Shown: piece by piece, positions 1-7,802 of the stretch
How the letters are laid out: every line of letters starts with the position of its first letter
Numbering within the stretch: the first letter of the stretch is position 1
Notes under the pieces: model-generated
Told to the model about the DNA's origin: nothing
Seen by the model: only the letters and a program-made list of their open reading frames with translations
Database searches by the model: none
Translations under genes and position numbers: made by a program
Source of the DNA: Bacteroidales bacterium
Lineage (GTDB): Bacteria; Bacteroidota; Bacteroidia; Bacteroidales; Bacteroidaceae
NCBI GenBank assembly: GCA_015060965.1
Contig: SUXN01000030.1
Span: 1 to 35,806, forward strand
DNA length: 35,806 nucleotides
Direction of reading: 5' to 3'

Positions 1-768
1 GAAATTCGCCAGCCGATGGCTGACGAATTTAATTGGGCGGACTTTGTTGCCATCGGTTTTAGCCATCATATTGAGATTATAACAAAAGCAAAATCATTAG
101 AAGCCCGCTTGTTCTATATCCACGAATCAGCCACACGTTTTTGGAATAAATACGTTTTGCGAGATTATCTCAAGGCTGATTTGTACAACCACCGAGGAAC
201 GCTCCCCAATAATTTCACCGCTACAATGCCGAGTACAAAGCAGGCATTAAAGGCAGTAAACGCATTCAAGGATGAATACTTGTTGGATTTTATCAATGTA
301 GAAGAACTTGATACACAAGATGAAGACTTGAACGAACGTGTGCTCGAAAAGTCCATTGTGGATAACATCAAAAGGTTTATCCTGACCTTCGGACAAGATT
401 TTATTTTCGTAGGCAACCAATACAGATTGGAGGTTTCGGGAGAGGAAATGTTTGTTGATTTGCTTTTCTTCAATCGAGAACTAAACTCACTTGTTGCCGT
501 CGAGCTAAAATCAGGGAAATTCCGTTCTTCATACTTGGGACAATTGAGTACATATCTGTCGGCTCTTGACACATATGTAAGGAAACCGCACGAAAACCCT
601 GCAATTGGCATCCTGTTATGTCGCGATATGAATCAGTCGTTCGTTGAGTTTGCTATTCGAGACTATGACAAGCCTATGGGCGTTGCAACTTATAGGGCAA
701 CGAAAGATATGCCCGAGCGATTGCGCAATGCACTTCCCGATATTGAAGAATTAAAGAAACTACTATAA
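1..768 (+). CDS. DUF1016/YhcG-type PDDEXK nuclease domain protein, 5' end outside window
   Basis: The frame is open to base 1, so the gene begins upstream; the ATG at 16 is probably internal. The visible part matches the C-terminal half of the DUF1016 (YhcG) family. It contains a block reading FVGNQYRLEV, then VDLLFFNREL, then VAVELKSGKF, which is the D...ExK core of a PD-(D/E)XK nuclease fold, followed by the family's HENPAIGILLC and GVATY motifs. Family members are usually about 340-380 aa and have an N-terminal DUF1016 domain that is not in view here. The biochemical role is unsettled; such genes often sit in defence or mobile islands, sometimes near type I restriction systems, which fits the neighbouring restriction-modification cassette. 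A strong terminator follows directly. Family assignment is confident; function is inferred. Confidence 0.85.
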   Translation, partial: EIRQPMADEFNWADFVAIGFSHHIEIITKAKSLEARLFYIHESATRFWNKYVLRDYLKADLYNHRGTLPNNFTATMPSTKQALKAVNAFKDEYLLDFINVEELDTQDEDLNERVLEKSIVDNIKRFILTFGQDFIFVGNQYRLEVSGEEMFVDLLFFNRELNSLVAVELKSGKFRSSYLGQLSTYLSALDTYVRKPHENPAIGILLCRDMNQSFVEFAIRDYDKPMGVATYRATKDMPERLRNALPDIEELKKLL

Positions 769-773
769 ATAAG

Positions 774-825
774 AACGCAGACAAAAGAAAATAATCATCA
801 TTCGTTTTTGTCTGCGTTTCTTTTA
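774..825 (+). terminator. Rho-independent terminator after the DUF1016 gene
   Basis: A 13-bp perfect stem (774-786 with 806-818, arms AACGCAGACAAAA and its complement) is followed by TCTTTTA. It starts 6 bases after the stop codon. Confidence 0.8.
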
Positions 826-826
826 T

Positions 827-944
827 TACCTTTGTGCCGTCAGAGTTATCACATTGAAGCATAACAATGAAGAACTCAGAAATACGAACGGTTGCTATCT
901 CGTTACCCAATTTTCAAGCAATCCGGCCAACCGATTTATTCTAA
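827..944 (+). pseudogene. Promoter -7 box plus short remnant reading frame
   Basis: A TACCTTTG box (827-834) matches the Bacteroidetes -7 element TAnnTTTG, though no well-spaced -33 TTTG is seen. An ATG at 867 opens a 25-codon frame beginning MKNSEIRTVAIS and stopping at 944. This looks like the intact 5' end of a gene whose remainder has been lost: promoter-like box, leader and start are present, and the frame ends exactly where the facing truncated ATPase gene also ends. I cannot identify the parent gene. It may equally be a chance frame. Confidence 0.3.
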
Positions 945-968
945 ACGAGTTATCTTTTCTTACAAAAG

Positions 969-1202
969 TTAATAATCACTATCTGTATTAACATTGGGAT
1001 TCAGGCCATTAAATCCTATATATCTTACTTTTTCAAGGATTTTTTCATTATCGCTAATAGTGCAATAATCTACCTTGCTCATAGCCTCCATTAAATGACT
1101 TTTACCACTTCCATTTTTACCTGTTAAAACGACAAAATCTGGTAAATAAAACTCAGGTTGCCGTTTTAATGATTTATAATCATTTTTCAATTCTACTTTC
1201 AT
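969..1202 (-). pseudogene. Truncated P-loop ATPase, N-terminal 77 residues only
   Basis: The 77 residues contain a clear Walker A motif (GKNGSGKSH, around residues 28-36) after a strand reading FVVLTG, as at the N-terminus of an ABC/SMC-like ATPase of the kind found in defence islands. No Walker B, signature or C-terminal lobe follows; the frame ends at TAA shortly after residue D76-Y77. Known ATPases of this type are several hundred residues long, so this is a 3'-truncated fragment. It lies 52 bases downstream of the DpnA-like methylase gene on the same strand and was probably the last gene of the cassette before a deletion. A functional short protein is unlikely because ATP hydrolysis needs the missing parts. 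Confidence 0.6.
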
Positions 1203-1254
1203 GATTTATATATTCTTTCTAATTTTATCTCTTAAAAATATTCAATATTTCAAT

Positions 1255-2139
1255 TTAAAACGGCAATTCCTGCCCATATTCCGCACAAGGCTCATAAAGG
1301 ACTTGAATTTCATTATCTTCAAATAGCTGTGCTTGCTTTTGAAGTTTCTCCAAATACAAAGTACGTTTTGAGATATCGTTTATTTCCTCTCGGCGGGCTT
1401 TACTCAGGTCCAAAAATTCGCCATTTTGATCTATTCCAAGAAAACGACGACCTAATAGGTTTGCAGCAATACCTGTTGTACTACTACCTGTAAATGGGTC
1501 TAAAATCCATGCATCGGGAAGAGTTGAAGCCTGAATGATTCGTGATAAAACGCACAATGGTTTCTGAGTAGGGTGTTTACCACAAGACTTTTCCCATCGT
1601 GCAATGGCTGGCAATCGCCATACATCACGCATCTGAGTACCACCATTTATTATCTTCATTAATTCATAGTTGAAATAATGAGGCACTTTTTGTTCCTTAC
1701 GTGCCCAAAGAATATATTCTGCCGAGTGAGTAAAATATTTACAGGACAGATTTGGTGGTGGATTTGTTTTCTCCCAAGTAATGCAGTTCAAGATTTTAAA
1801 TCCTAACTCTGCAAGACATCGTGCCACAGAGAAAATATTATGATATGTACCACTTATCCAAACCGTTCCATTGGATTTCAACTTATTCCGGCAAGCAGAA
1901 ATCCAAGATTTATCAAACAGGTAATCTTCCTCGTATCCATTGGACTTGTCCCAATCGCCTTTATTGACAGAAACCATTTTACCACTCTGAACGCTTATGC
2001 CTCCATTTGAAAGATGGTAAGGGGGATCCGCAAAAATCATATCAAACTTAAAATCAAACGAATTCAGAAGCTCGATACAATCTCCTTTCAAAAGGGTAAA
2101 GTCCCTATTTCCCGCTCTATAGTATGGAGTTAACATCAA
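1255..2139 (-). CDS. DpnA-like DNA adenine-N6 methyltransferase
   Basis: This is an N6-adenine DNA methyltransferase of the N6_N4_Mtase (beta) group. The catalytic DPPY motif IV appears near the N-terminus (FADPPYHLSNGG, around residue 38), the SAM-binding motif I (LDPFTGSSTTGIAA) lies near the C-terminus, and a KHPTQKP block precedes it; this circular order is typical of the beta class and of M.DpnA. In the DpnII system, M.DpnA methylates GATC in single- as well as double-stranded DNA and protects incoming DNA. Its start overlaps the stop of the upstream 178-aa gene by 4 bases (ATGA type), implying translational coupling. A second ATG three bases in is an equally good start. Length (294 aa) is in the family range. 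GATC specificity is inferred from the neighbouring DpnM- and DpnII-like genes. Confidence 0.85.
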   Translation of the reverse strand: MMLTPYYRAGNRDFTLLKGDCIELLNSFDFKFDMIFADPPYHLSNGGISVQSGKMVSVNKGDWDKSNGYEEDYLFDKSWISACRNKLKSNGTVWISGTYHNIFSVARCLAELGFKILNCITWEKTNPPPNLSCKYFTHSAEYILWARKEQKVPHYFNYELMKIINGGTQMRDVWRLPAIARWEKSCGKHPTQKPLCVLSRIIQASTLPDAWILDPFTGSSTTGIAANLLGRRFLGIDQNGEFLDLSKARREEINDISKRTLYLEKLQKQAQLFEDNEIQVLYEPCAEYGQELPF

Positions 2140-2672
2140 TGGAATGTTGCTGTTGATACAATTTCAAAAATATTTCTATGTTCCTTTAACTTTTCTAAGA
2201 GATTCTTGAACATATAAGCGTCATGCCTATTGGTTTTTTCTTGAACCATCAATAGTTTTGCAATCAATATCAAGAATTTAACACTATATTCACCTTTTCC
2301 TGCTAATTTGCTATATTTCTGTGCTTCATTATTTACTTCAGCCAACAAATTCTCTGGGGACAATAAAAGGTCCTGCTCTTTTTTTGATTTTAAAGGAACT
2401 GTACGATTCCATTGTTCTAGTAAACCATCTAGCAATAAGTCTGTCTCATGCGGTTCACTATAATGTTTAATCAACATATCTACAGCCCAATGAATATGCT
2501 TAGGTGTACGGATTCGACTCCATTTCCCATCTTCTTTCTGACGATATTTTAGCAAGATATCAAATTCAGACAATGTTCCTTTATATATTCCTAAAATATA
2601 GGTCCCATTAATTGGAATCTCACATAGAGGTTCCTGACCTTTACATACCATTGAAGTATTTTGATTTGCCAT
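2136..2672 (-). CDS. Unknown protein embedded in the DpnII-type cassette
   Basis: I do not recognise a family for this 178-aa product. It looks cytoplasmic: no signal peptide or membrane segment, mixed charge, mostly helical C-terminal half (about residues 105-175), and one Cys pair-like stretch near the N-terminus (Cys10 and Cys17). It is sandwiched between the endonuclease gene (9 bases upstream) and the DpnA-like methylase gene (4-base overlap downstream), so it is co-transcribed and coupled with the methylase. The classical DpnII operon has only three genes. Possible roles are a specificity or control protein, or a helper for one of the enzymes; nothing in the sequence decides between these. 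It has no evident HTH of the usual C-protein type. Confidence 0.75.
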   Translation of the reverse strand: MANQNTSMVCKGQEPLCEIPINGTYILGIYKGTLSEFDILLKYRQKEDGKWSRIRTPKHIHWAVDMLIKHYSEPHETDLLLDGLLEQWNRTVPLKSKKEQDLLLSPENLLAEVNNEAQKYSKLAGKGEYSVKFLILIAKLLMVQEKTNRHDAYMFKNLLEKLKEHRNIFEIVSTATFH

Positions 2673-2681
2673 AATTCTTAA

Positions 2682-3560
2682 TCATTTTAGTTTTTTGGAA
2701 ATAATACCGTTTTCAAGATCCGCTATATTATACAAGTGTTCCAAGATATCAAACGTTTCCTTCAGATTATTCTTTGCACTGCGCCAACCACAACCATCGG
2801 TAAACCAAACAAATTTGAAATATCCCAAATATTTAGTTTCCATAGTGATAGTTTTGTAACTACGTGCTGTTTCATTCAACTTTGAACCACTACTGGTATA
2901 AAAGTTTGTTTCTATTCCATAAATGGTATCCTTTCCTTTTACCACAAAATCAAATCTTTTCTCTGCGCCACCATTATTTGAGATCGAAGACAGGTCTATT
3001 CCCCATTTGGCCTCTATTTCATGGATATACATTTCCTTGAAATAATCAACACCTTTCACAAGTCCAGCTCTACCAAGAAAGCCCTCTACAAGATTCTCCA
3101 TAAGATGGCCACCTCGATTCTTGCGTCCATTTGAGTCAAGTCCTGTTTCTATACCCGTCACGTAATCTACAAGATTGTTGACAATATGACTCTCCATCAA
3201 ATCAAAAAGACCAGTCTTTCGCATGAATTTGACATAATCTTCATTCGTGCAATTGGGTTTGTCAAAATGAAAATCAATCTGCCCCTCTTCATCCATAGCC
3301 ATAATGTCAAGCTCACGCTTGGCCAAAAGAATAGGAATACATCTTAGAGTTTCTGGATATTGTTCCAAAATATTTCTGAATTCATTTTCTATATTCTTGG
3401 AACCTATAAGTGAATTCAAAATATTGAGTGGAATTTTAATAGCTTCCACATTATTGAAAACCTTATCGAAATCAACGTAATATTTATAATCAGCTATAGA
3501 AGGTCTAAAACCAGCTAACCATGTATCAAAGTCTCTCATATCAGTAAGCATTGGCAACAT
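2682..3560 (-). CDS. DpnII/MboI-type GATC restriction endonuclease
   Basis: The product matches the DpnII family of type II restriction endonucleases, which cut unmethylated GATC. The C-terminal catalytic region has the family block KRFDFVVKGKDTIYGIETNF followed by SGSKLNETARSYK, containing the D...E-x-N variant of the PD-(D/E)XK core. The N-terminal part (DFDTWLAGFRPSIADYKYYV) is also typical. Length (about 285-292 aa) fits the family. Three in-frame ATGs lie at 3560, 3551 and 3539; the first two overlap the end of the Dam gene, while 3539 does not, and DpnII-like proteins usually begin close to the DFDTWL block, so 3539 is plausible. Having two methylases beside it is the standard arrangement for protecting the host. 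Confidence 0.9.
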   Translation of the reverse strand: MLPMLTDMRDFDTWLAGFRPSIADYKYYVDFDKVFNNVEAIKIPLNILNSLIGSKNIENEFRNILEQYPETLRCIPILLAKRELDIMAMDEEGQIDFHFDKPNCTNEDYVKFMRKTGLFDLMESHIVNNLVDYVTGIETGLDSNGRKNRGGHLMENLVEGFLGRAGLVKGVDYFKEMYIHEIEAKWGIDLSSISNNGGAEKRFDFVVKGKDTIYGIETNFYTSSGSKLNETARSYKTITMETKYLGYFKFVWFTDGCGWRSAKNNLKETFDILEHLYNIADLENGIISKKLK

Positions 3561-4452
3561 TAGAAATCATTATTTCGGAAATCGCTCCACGCCCATTTCC
3601 TTTTGAATTTATCATCCTCGCAGCAGAAACTCGTTTAATGGAGAATCTTTTGTAAAGATGATCAAAAAAATCATCTCCATTATCTACATTTTGAGGGTCT
3701 GAATTACTTGCCACAAATAAAGATTTGTGTGTTGTTATCTGCTCGCAAAAATCACGTAAACGTGTCTGTTCAGCGTCATCAAAACCATCTTTCGCATAAG
3801 AAGTAAATGCAGAAGTCTCTGTTAAAGGACGATATGGCGGATCAAAATAATACAAGACATTGTTATTTGCATATTTACCAGTTTGTGCAAAATCACCACA
3901 AAGAATCTCAACTCGTTGTAGAACAACAGAATCAGCTCTCAACGTTTCTTCATCACAAATTTTAGGATTCGTATATCTTCCGTGTGGAACATTAAACTTT
4001 CCTTTAGAATTTACACGGTACAATCCATTAAAGCAAGTTCGATTCAAGAAAATAAATAATGCAGCAGTTTCAATATCTGAATTATTTTTTTCATTATAAC
4101 GTTCACGTTGTGATAAAAAATAATCTTTTCTTGCAACGTCATTCAGTGCAAGGTATTCAGCTTGAATTCGTGTCAATTCAAGAATCAATTTTTCAACATC
4201 TGATTTTATTACACGATATGTACAAATTAATTCTTCATTTATATCATTGATTATAGCTTTAGTTATATTCGGATACTCTTGCAGAATCCAAAATAAAACA
4301 GCTCCTCCGCCAACAAATGGCTCAATATAAGTCACATCATTTATCTGTGATAAATTACGAGGCAAAGCCTTCTTTATATCGTCAAGAAGTTGCGTTTTAC
4401 CCCCTACCCATTTAACAAATGGTTTTGCCGGATATGTATATAGTTTTCTCAT
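3541..4452 (-). CDS. dam: Dam/DpnM-type adenine-N6 DNA methyltransferase
   Basis: This is a D12-class (alpha) adenine methyltransferase of the Dam/M.DpnM type, expected to methylate GATC. The SAM-binding region begins FVKWVGGKTQLL (about residues 12-23) with the EPFVGGGAV motif I near residue 45, and the catalytic DPPY motif IV (YFDPPYRPLT) lies near residue 204, the order expected for the alpha class. The region between, with LNRTCFNGLYRVN, is the family's target-recognition segment. It is the first gene of the cassette behind a TAnnTTTG-type promoter box, so the protective methylase is made first. The stop overlaps the possible first start of the endonuclease gene. Length of 303 aa is slightly above E. 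coli Dam. A stand-alone Dam is excluded by the adjacent endonuclease. Confidence 0.92.
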   Translation of the reverse strand: MRKLYTYPAKPFVKWVGGKTQLLDDIKKALPRNLSQINDVTYIEPFVGGGAVLFWILQEYPNITKAIINDINEELICTYRVIKSDVEKLILELTRIQAEYLALNDVARKDYFLSQRERYNEKNNSDIETAALFIFLNRTCFNGLYRVNSKGKFNVPHGRYTNPKICDEETLRADSVVLQRVEILCGDFAQTGKYANNNVLYYFDPPYRPLTETSAFTSYAKDGFDDAEQTRLRDFCEQITTHKSLFVASNSDPQNVDNGDDFFDHLYKRFSIKRVSAARMINSKGNGRGAISEIMISNVANAY

Positions 4453-4490
4453 ATGCTTTTTCCTCCTATTTTAATATTTCTGAGGAGAAG

Positions 4491-4498
4491 CAAAGGTA
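4491..4498 (-). promoter_or_regulatory. -7 promoter box for the restriction-modification cassette
   Basis: TACCTTTG on the minus strand, 38 bases upstream of the methylase ATG; a purine-rich AGGAGG-like stretch lies just before the start, unusual for this group. No good TTTG is found at 19-21 bp upstream. Confidence 0.5.
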
Positions 4499-4504
4499 AT
4501 GTAT

Positions 4505-4559
4505 TTTAGACAAATAAACTCCGGTTTTGAGAGGGAAAACCGTAATTTAGACAAATAAA
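4505..4559. repeat. 14-bp direct repeat flanking a 7-bp inverted repeat
   Basis: TTTAGACAAATAAA occurs at 4505-4518 and again at 4546-4559. Between the copies lies a perfect inverted repeat, CGGTTTT (4522-4528) and AAAACCG (4536-4542). It sits directly upstream of the cassette promoter, at the edge of the AT-rich island. It may be an operator, an insertion footprint or both. Confidence 0.7.
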
Positions 4560-4579
4560 TCACACCTTAAAAGGCCTTA

Positions 4580-4627
4580 AAACACCAACGGGATAAGCAA
4601 ATGACTTTGCTTATCCCGTTGGTGTTT
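4580..4627 (-). terminator. Strong bidirectional terminator after the DUF2795 gene
   Basis: A perfect 22-bp stem (4580-4601 with 4606-4627) with a 4-base loop, flanked by A- and T-rich sequence. It ends the minus-strand DUF2795 transcript, and also separates the housekeeping region from the island. Confidence 0.85.
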
Positions 4628-4652
4628 AGTTCTTTAACTAATTGTTTTCTTG

Positions 4653-4874
4653 TTAATACTCCTCCTCGTCGAAGAAAAAGTCCTCCTTGCTGGGGTAGTC
4701 GGGCCAGATGTCCTCGATGCTCTCGTATACGTCACCCTCGTCCTCAATCTCCTGCAGGTTCTCTATCACTTCCAATGGTGCACCTGAACGCACTGCGTAG
4801 TCGATGAGCTCATCTTTTGTTGCAGGCCATGGTGCATCTTCCAATTTAGATGCTAATTCCAGTGTCCAATACAT
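4653..4874 (-). CDS. DUF2795 family small acidic protein
   Basis: This is a 73-aa acidic protein recognisable as the conserved Bacteroidales DUF2795 family: it begins MYWTLELASKLEDAPWPATK and has the RSGAPLEVIENLQEIED helix, then a very acidic tail ending FFFDEEEY. No signal peptide or membrane segment is present. The molecular role is not known. It has its own promoter located inside the 3' end of the upstream adenosyltransferase gene and its own strong terminator, so it is a single-gene unit, probably well expressed. Confidence 0.85.
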   Translation of the reverse strand: MYWTLELASKLEDAPWPATKDELIDYAVRSGAPLEVIENLQEIEDEGDVYESIEDIWPDYPSKEDFFFDEEEY

Positions 4875-4917
4875 ACTATAAATAGTTTTATAAATGGTTA
4901 TATTAGTTAAGTGCGTG

Positions 4918-4948
4918 CAAAAATAGTCTAATTTTGTTTATCTACAAG
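4918..4948 (-). promoter_or_regulatory. Promoter of the DUF2795 gene
   Basis: Minus strand: CTTG (4945-4948), 19-bp spacer, TATTTTTG (4918-4925). This matches TTTG-N19-21-TAnnTTTG with one mismatch. The -33 part lies within the last codons of the adenosyltransferase gene. Confidence 0.65.
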
Positions 4949-5477
4949 GCTTTTGCCACTTTTTTTCAGTGCCGTGCAACAGCTTGCGCTGGAGCAGGAA
5001 AAGATAGTCGGAAAGACGGTTCACAAAAACCATTGCATATGCGTCTACAACGTAGCTCTCGCCCAGTGTCACCATCCTTCTCTCGGCACGTCGGCACACG
5101 GTGCGGCACACGTTGGCACGGGCTGCCTGCTCGTTGCCTCCGGGGAGTATGAAAGTGTGCATGGGAGGCAGCTCTGCGTCGAGCGCGTCGATGGCTCTCT
5201 CCAAGGTCGCAATCTCTTCCTTGCCTATGGGACATCCGCACTCTCCCTCTGTCGCCAGATAGCTGCCCAAGGTCAAGATGCTGTTCTCTATCTGTTGCAA
5301 CAGCTCTGCCGTGTCACAATCCTCAATTGACGCCGCAAGCAGCCCTATGTGGGCGTTGAGCTCGTCGAGCGTGCCGTATGCCTCCACACGGGGGTGGTCC
5401 TTGCGCACGCGCACGTTGCCGATGAGTGAGGTGCTGCCGGCATCGCCGGTGCCTGTGTATATTGTGGACTTCTTCAT
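4938..5477 (-). CDS. PduO-type cob(I)alamin (corrinoid) adenosyltransferase
   Basis: The enzyme transfers the adenosyl group of ATP to cob(I)alamin to make adenosylcobalamin. The N-terminal ATP loop (YTGTGDAGSTSLIG), the LDELNAHIG helix, the CRRAERRMV arginine cluster and the C-terminal FVNRLSDYLFLLQRKL helix are all diagnostic of the PduO type. I chose the ATG at 5477 because the protein then starts MKKSTIYTGTGD, as family members do; an upstream extension to 5543 would run into the preceding gene and has no family match. Length is 179 aa, normal. It starts 4 bases after the upstream methyltransferase-like gene ends, so the two are one transcript, possibly together with metK. Confidence 0.93.
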   Translation of the reverse strand: MKKSTIYTGTGDAGSTSLIGNVRVRKDHPRVEAYGTLDELNAHIGLLAASIEDCDTAELLQQIENSILTLGSYLATEGECGCPIGKEEIATLERAIDALDAELPPMHTFILPGGNEQAARANVCRTVCRRAERRMVTLGESYVVDAYAMVFVNRLSDYLFLLQRKLLHGTEKKWQKPCR

Positions 5478-5481
5478 AACC

Positions 5482-6126
5482 CTATCTTTTGAGTGTGTAG
5501 TTCTGTTTGTGGCGTCCGTCGTCGAAGAGGAGTATGCCTGCACTGTGCATGTCGAACGTGATGATGGTCCTTGGGTCGTCTGTCACCTGCTTCCACCATG
5601 CACTGTTGCGGTGTACCCCTTCAACAATGATTATACTCTCTTTGTTTGTGTATGCCAGCGCTGTCTCAAGCAGCCGGGGCTGGTTGTCGCACTCGCCGAT
5701 GTATAGCAGTCCGCAACGGCCGTCCTCTTCCAGCCTCTCCTTGAGGAGCTGCAGGGTGTTGCCGCTCCTGTGTATGCATCCGTTGTCTGCAAGGTGCTTG
5801 GCAGCCTCGGCGGGAATTGCCGTGCCCTGTGTGAGCAGCAGCTTGGGTATGCTGCGGCGCGCGCTTGCAATGGAGCAGGCAGCCGTTGCCGATGCTATGG
5901 TGATGCTGCTCTTGGGTGCAAAGTGGTTCACAATCCTGAAGAGCATGCGGCATCGGCGGCGGCTCATCTCGCGGCAGCATTCGGCAATGTCGTCAAGCTC
6001 GTCGTATGCATAGTAGGGCATCTTCTCCCTCAGCACCTGGGTGATGAAGAAAAAGGTAGAGGGGGATTGTATACCAAACCCCCTGTTATGCCTTTGACGG
6101 TTTATCCAATCGCCGAACTTGAACAT
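5482..6126 (-). CDS. Putative class I SAM-dependent methyltransferase-like protein of Bacteroidetes
   Basis: The N-terminus (NRGFGIQSPSTFFFI, about residues 14-28, then MPYYAYDEL) matches a family of Bacteroidetes proteins usually annotated as class I SAM-dependent methyltransferases, and the C-terminus has the family's TFDMHSAGILLFDDGRHKQN ending. The central part has a Rossmann-like alternation of strands and helices, including LLYIGE and SIIIVEGVH, but the glycine-rich SAM loop is not canonical (it reads TIASATAAC), so catalytic activity is uncertain. It follows metK after 74 bases and precedes the adenosyltransferase by 4 bases. The substrate is unknown. Confidence 0.7.
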   Translation of the reverse strand: MFKFGDWINRQRHNRGFGIQSPSTFFFITQVLREKMPYYAYDELDDIAECCREMSRRRCRMLFRIVNHFAPKSSITIASATAACSIASARRSIPKLLLTQGTAIPAEAAKHLADNGCIHRSGNTLQLLKERLEEDGRCGLLYIGECDNQPRLLETALAYTNKESIIIVEGVHRNSAWWKQVTDDPRTIITFDMHSAGILLFDDGRHKQNYTLKR

Positions 6127-6200
6127 TCTCTTCTTTTTTGGCTCCCTCGCGCCCCGCCCTGTCGTGATAGGAACGGGCTCCCTCGGGATAAAACAGCCTC

Positions 6201-7493
6201 TTAGAGTGCGAAAGCCTCCTTTACCTTCTCAACGTAGTCGAGCTTCTCCCATGTGAAGAGCTCCACCTCAACCTCCTTTGTATCAAGGTAACGCGACTCG
6301 AAGCGCTTTGTCACAACCTGTGGCTTGCGGCCCATGTGACCGTATGACGCTGTCTCGCTGTAGATTGGGTTACGCAGCTTCAGGCGCTCCTCGATAGCCT
6401 TGGGACGAAGGTCGAACAGTGTCTTTACCTTCTGGGCAATCTCGCCGTCGGTGAGGGCAACCTTTGCTGTGCCGTATGTGTTCACGAACACGCTCACTGG
6501 CTCGGCAACGCCTATTGCGTATGAGAGCTGTATGAGGGCCTCGTCGGCAACGCCTGCTGCAACAAGGTTCTTTGCTATGTGACGTGCTGCGTATGCTGCA
6601 CTGCGGTCTACCTTGCTGGGGTCCTTGCCGCTGAATGCTCCGCCGCCGTGTGCACCCTTGCCGCCGTATGTGTCAACGATGATCTTGCGGCCGGTGAGGC
6701 CTGTGTCACCGTGGGGGCCACCGATAACGAACTTGCCTGTGGGGTTCACGTGGTACTTGATGTCATCGCCGAAGAGTGCAAGTACGCTCTCCGATGTAAT
6801 CTTCGCCTTCACGCGTGGCATTAGGATGTTGATTACATCCTCCTTGATCTTTGTCACCTGAGCAGCGTCGGCAGCAAGCTGCGCCTCAACGCCCTCCTCT
6901 GTAGGCTGGATAAAGTCGTCGTGCTGTGTCGATACAACGATTGTGTCAATGCGCACGGGCCTGTTCTCGTCATTGTACTCTATTGTCACCTGGCTCTTTG
7001 AGTCGGGGCGCAGATAGGTCATCTCCTTGCCCTCGCGGCGAATCTCTGCAAGCTCGGTGAGGATAAGGTGCGACAGGTCGAGTGATACAGGCATGTAGTT
7101 CTCGGTCTCGTTTGTAGCATAACCGAACATCATACCCTGGTCGCCGGCACCCTGTGACATCGGGTCCTCGCGCTCTACACCGCGGTTGATGTCGGCACTC
7201 TGCTCGTGGATAGCCGAGAAGATACCGCATGAGTCACCGTCGAACATGTACTCGCTCTTTGTGTAGCCGATCTTGTTTATTACACGGCGTGCAATGTCCT
7301 GAAGGTCAACGTATGCCGATGACTTCACCTCGCCGGCAATAACCACCTGTCCTGTTGTGACGAGTGTCTCGCAAGCAACCTTAGACTGTGGGTCAAAGGC
7401 AATGAGCTGGTCAAGCACCGCGTCCGAAATCTGGTCGGCCACCTTGTCGGGGTGTCCCTCTGAAACTGATTCTGATGTGAAAAGATATCCCAT
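6201..7493 (-). CDS. metK: S-adenosylmethionine synthetase
   Basis: MetK makes S-adenosylmethionine from methionine and ATP in the cytoplasm. The sequence shows the signature GHPDK near residue 14, the ATP-site motif [12 protein letters not shown], the [13 protein letters not shown] block, and the P-loop-like glycine-rich [19 protein letters not shown] that binds triphosphate. At 430 aa it is longer than the E. coli enzyme (about 384), as is usual for Bacteroidales. The start [17 protein letters not shown] is unambiguous. It is preceded by a leader of over 200 bases with a likely SAM riboswitch, so feedback by its own product is expected. Confidence 0.98.
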   Translation of the reverse strand: MGYLFTSESVSEGHPDKVADQISDAVLDQLIAFDPQSKVACETLVTTGQVVIAGEVKSSAYVDLQDIARRVINKIGYTKSEYMFDGDSCGIFSAIHEQSADINRGVEREDPMSQGAGDQGMMFGYATNETENYMPVSLDLSHLILTELAEIRREGKEMTYLRPDSKSQVTIEYNDENRPVRIDTIVVSTQHDDFIQPTEEGVEAQLAADAAQVTKIKEDVINILMPRVKAKITSESVLALFGDDIKYHVNPTGKFVIGGPHGDTGLTGRKIIVDTYGGKGAHGGGAFSGKDPSKVDRSAAYAARHIAKNLVAAGVADEALIQLSYAIGVAEPVSVFVNTYGTAKVALTDGEIAQKVKTLFDLRPKAIEERLKLRNPIYSETASYGHMGRKPQVVTKRFESRYLDTKEVEVELFTWEKLDYVEKVKEAFAL

Positions 7494-7510
7494 AGTTTTT
7501 TCTGTATTAT

Positions 7511-7580
7511 GCCCGATGGTACCAATAATCTTGTGTCCTGCCGGGCGTAGTTAATAATTGGCTTGTTTGTCATTCAAGCC
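7511..7580 (-). promoter_or_regulatory. Two expression-platform hairpins between riboswitch and metK start
   Basis: Reading toward metK, a hairpin GGCTTG/CAAGCC (7560-7565 with 7575-7580) is followed by A/T-rich sequence, then GCCCG/CGGGC (7511-7515 with 7542-7546) closes a loop just before the start codon. They could act as a terminator or as a start-site sequestering helix of the riboswitch. The alternative pairing with the aptamer is not worked out. Confidence 0.45.
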
Positions 7581-7590
7581 CTCAAGGTAA

Positions 7591-7699
7591 CTATGTGTGG
7601 GATAATCTATGCTGGCGAAGTGCCTTTACAAATGCCCTCTGAAGGGGCTTTTAGCATTTTTTACCGTGGTTGCAAGCAGTCAAATCTTTCCACACACAG
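7591..7699 (-). ncRNA. SAM riboswitch (S-box class) candidate upstream of metK
   Basis: On the minus strand the leader has a 10-bp P1 helix (7690-7699 with 7591-7600, one G-U). Inside it lie the S-box-like core TTGACTGCTTGCAACCACGG and then ATGCTAAAA; GCAACC and TGCTAA are the conserved SAM-I core segments. A TGCT/AGCA helix encloses two hairpins (GCCC/GGGC and GGC-ACTTC-GCC). A further hairpin, AGCCC/GGGCT, precedes P1. Position ahead of metK supports SAM sensing. No covariance search was possible; another SAM class or a different structured leader remains possible. Confidence 0.65.
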
Positions 7700-7723
7700 C
7701 CCGTTGGGGGCTCTATTCGGGTA

Positions 7724-7731
7724 CAAAGGTA
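7724..7731 (-). promoter_or_regulatory. -7 promoter box of metK
   Basis: TACCTTTG on the minus strand, a perfect TAnnTTTG match; transcription would begin just before the riboswitch. The -33 region is weak (GCTG at 19 bp). Confidence 0.6.
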
Positions 7732-7802
7732 AGCACTTTTCCTGTATTTACAGCATTATTGCCTGCTTTTTTGATAAATTAACTCTTTGACATTATAAAA
7801 GC

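Noticed and set aside
1..4560. Insertion sequence or integrative element carrying the restriction-modification genes
   Set aside because: No transposase, integrase or terminal inverted repeats were found; only a short direct repeat and a deletion-like scar.
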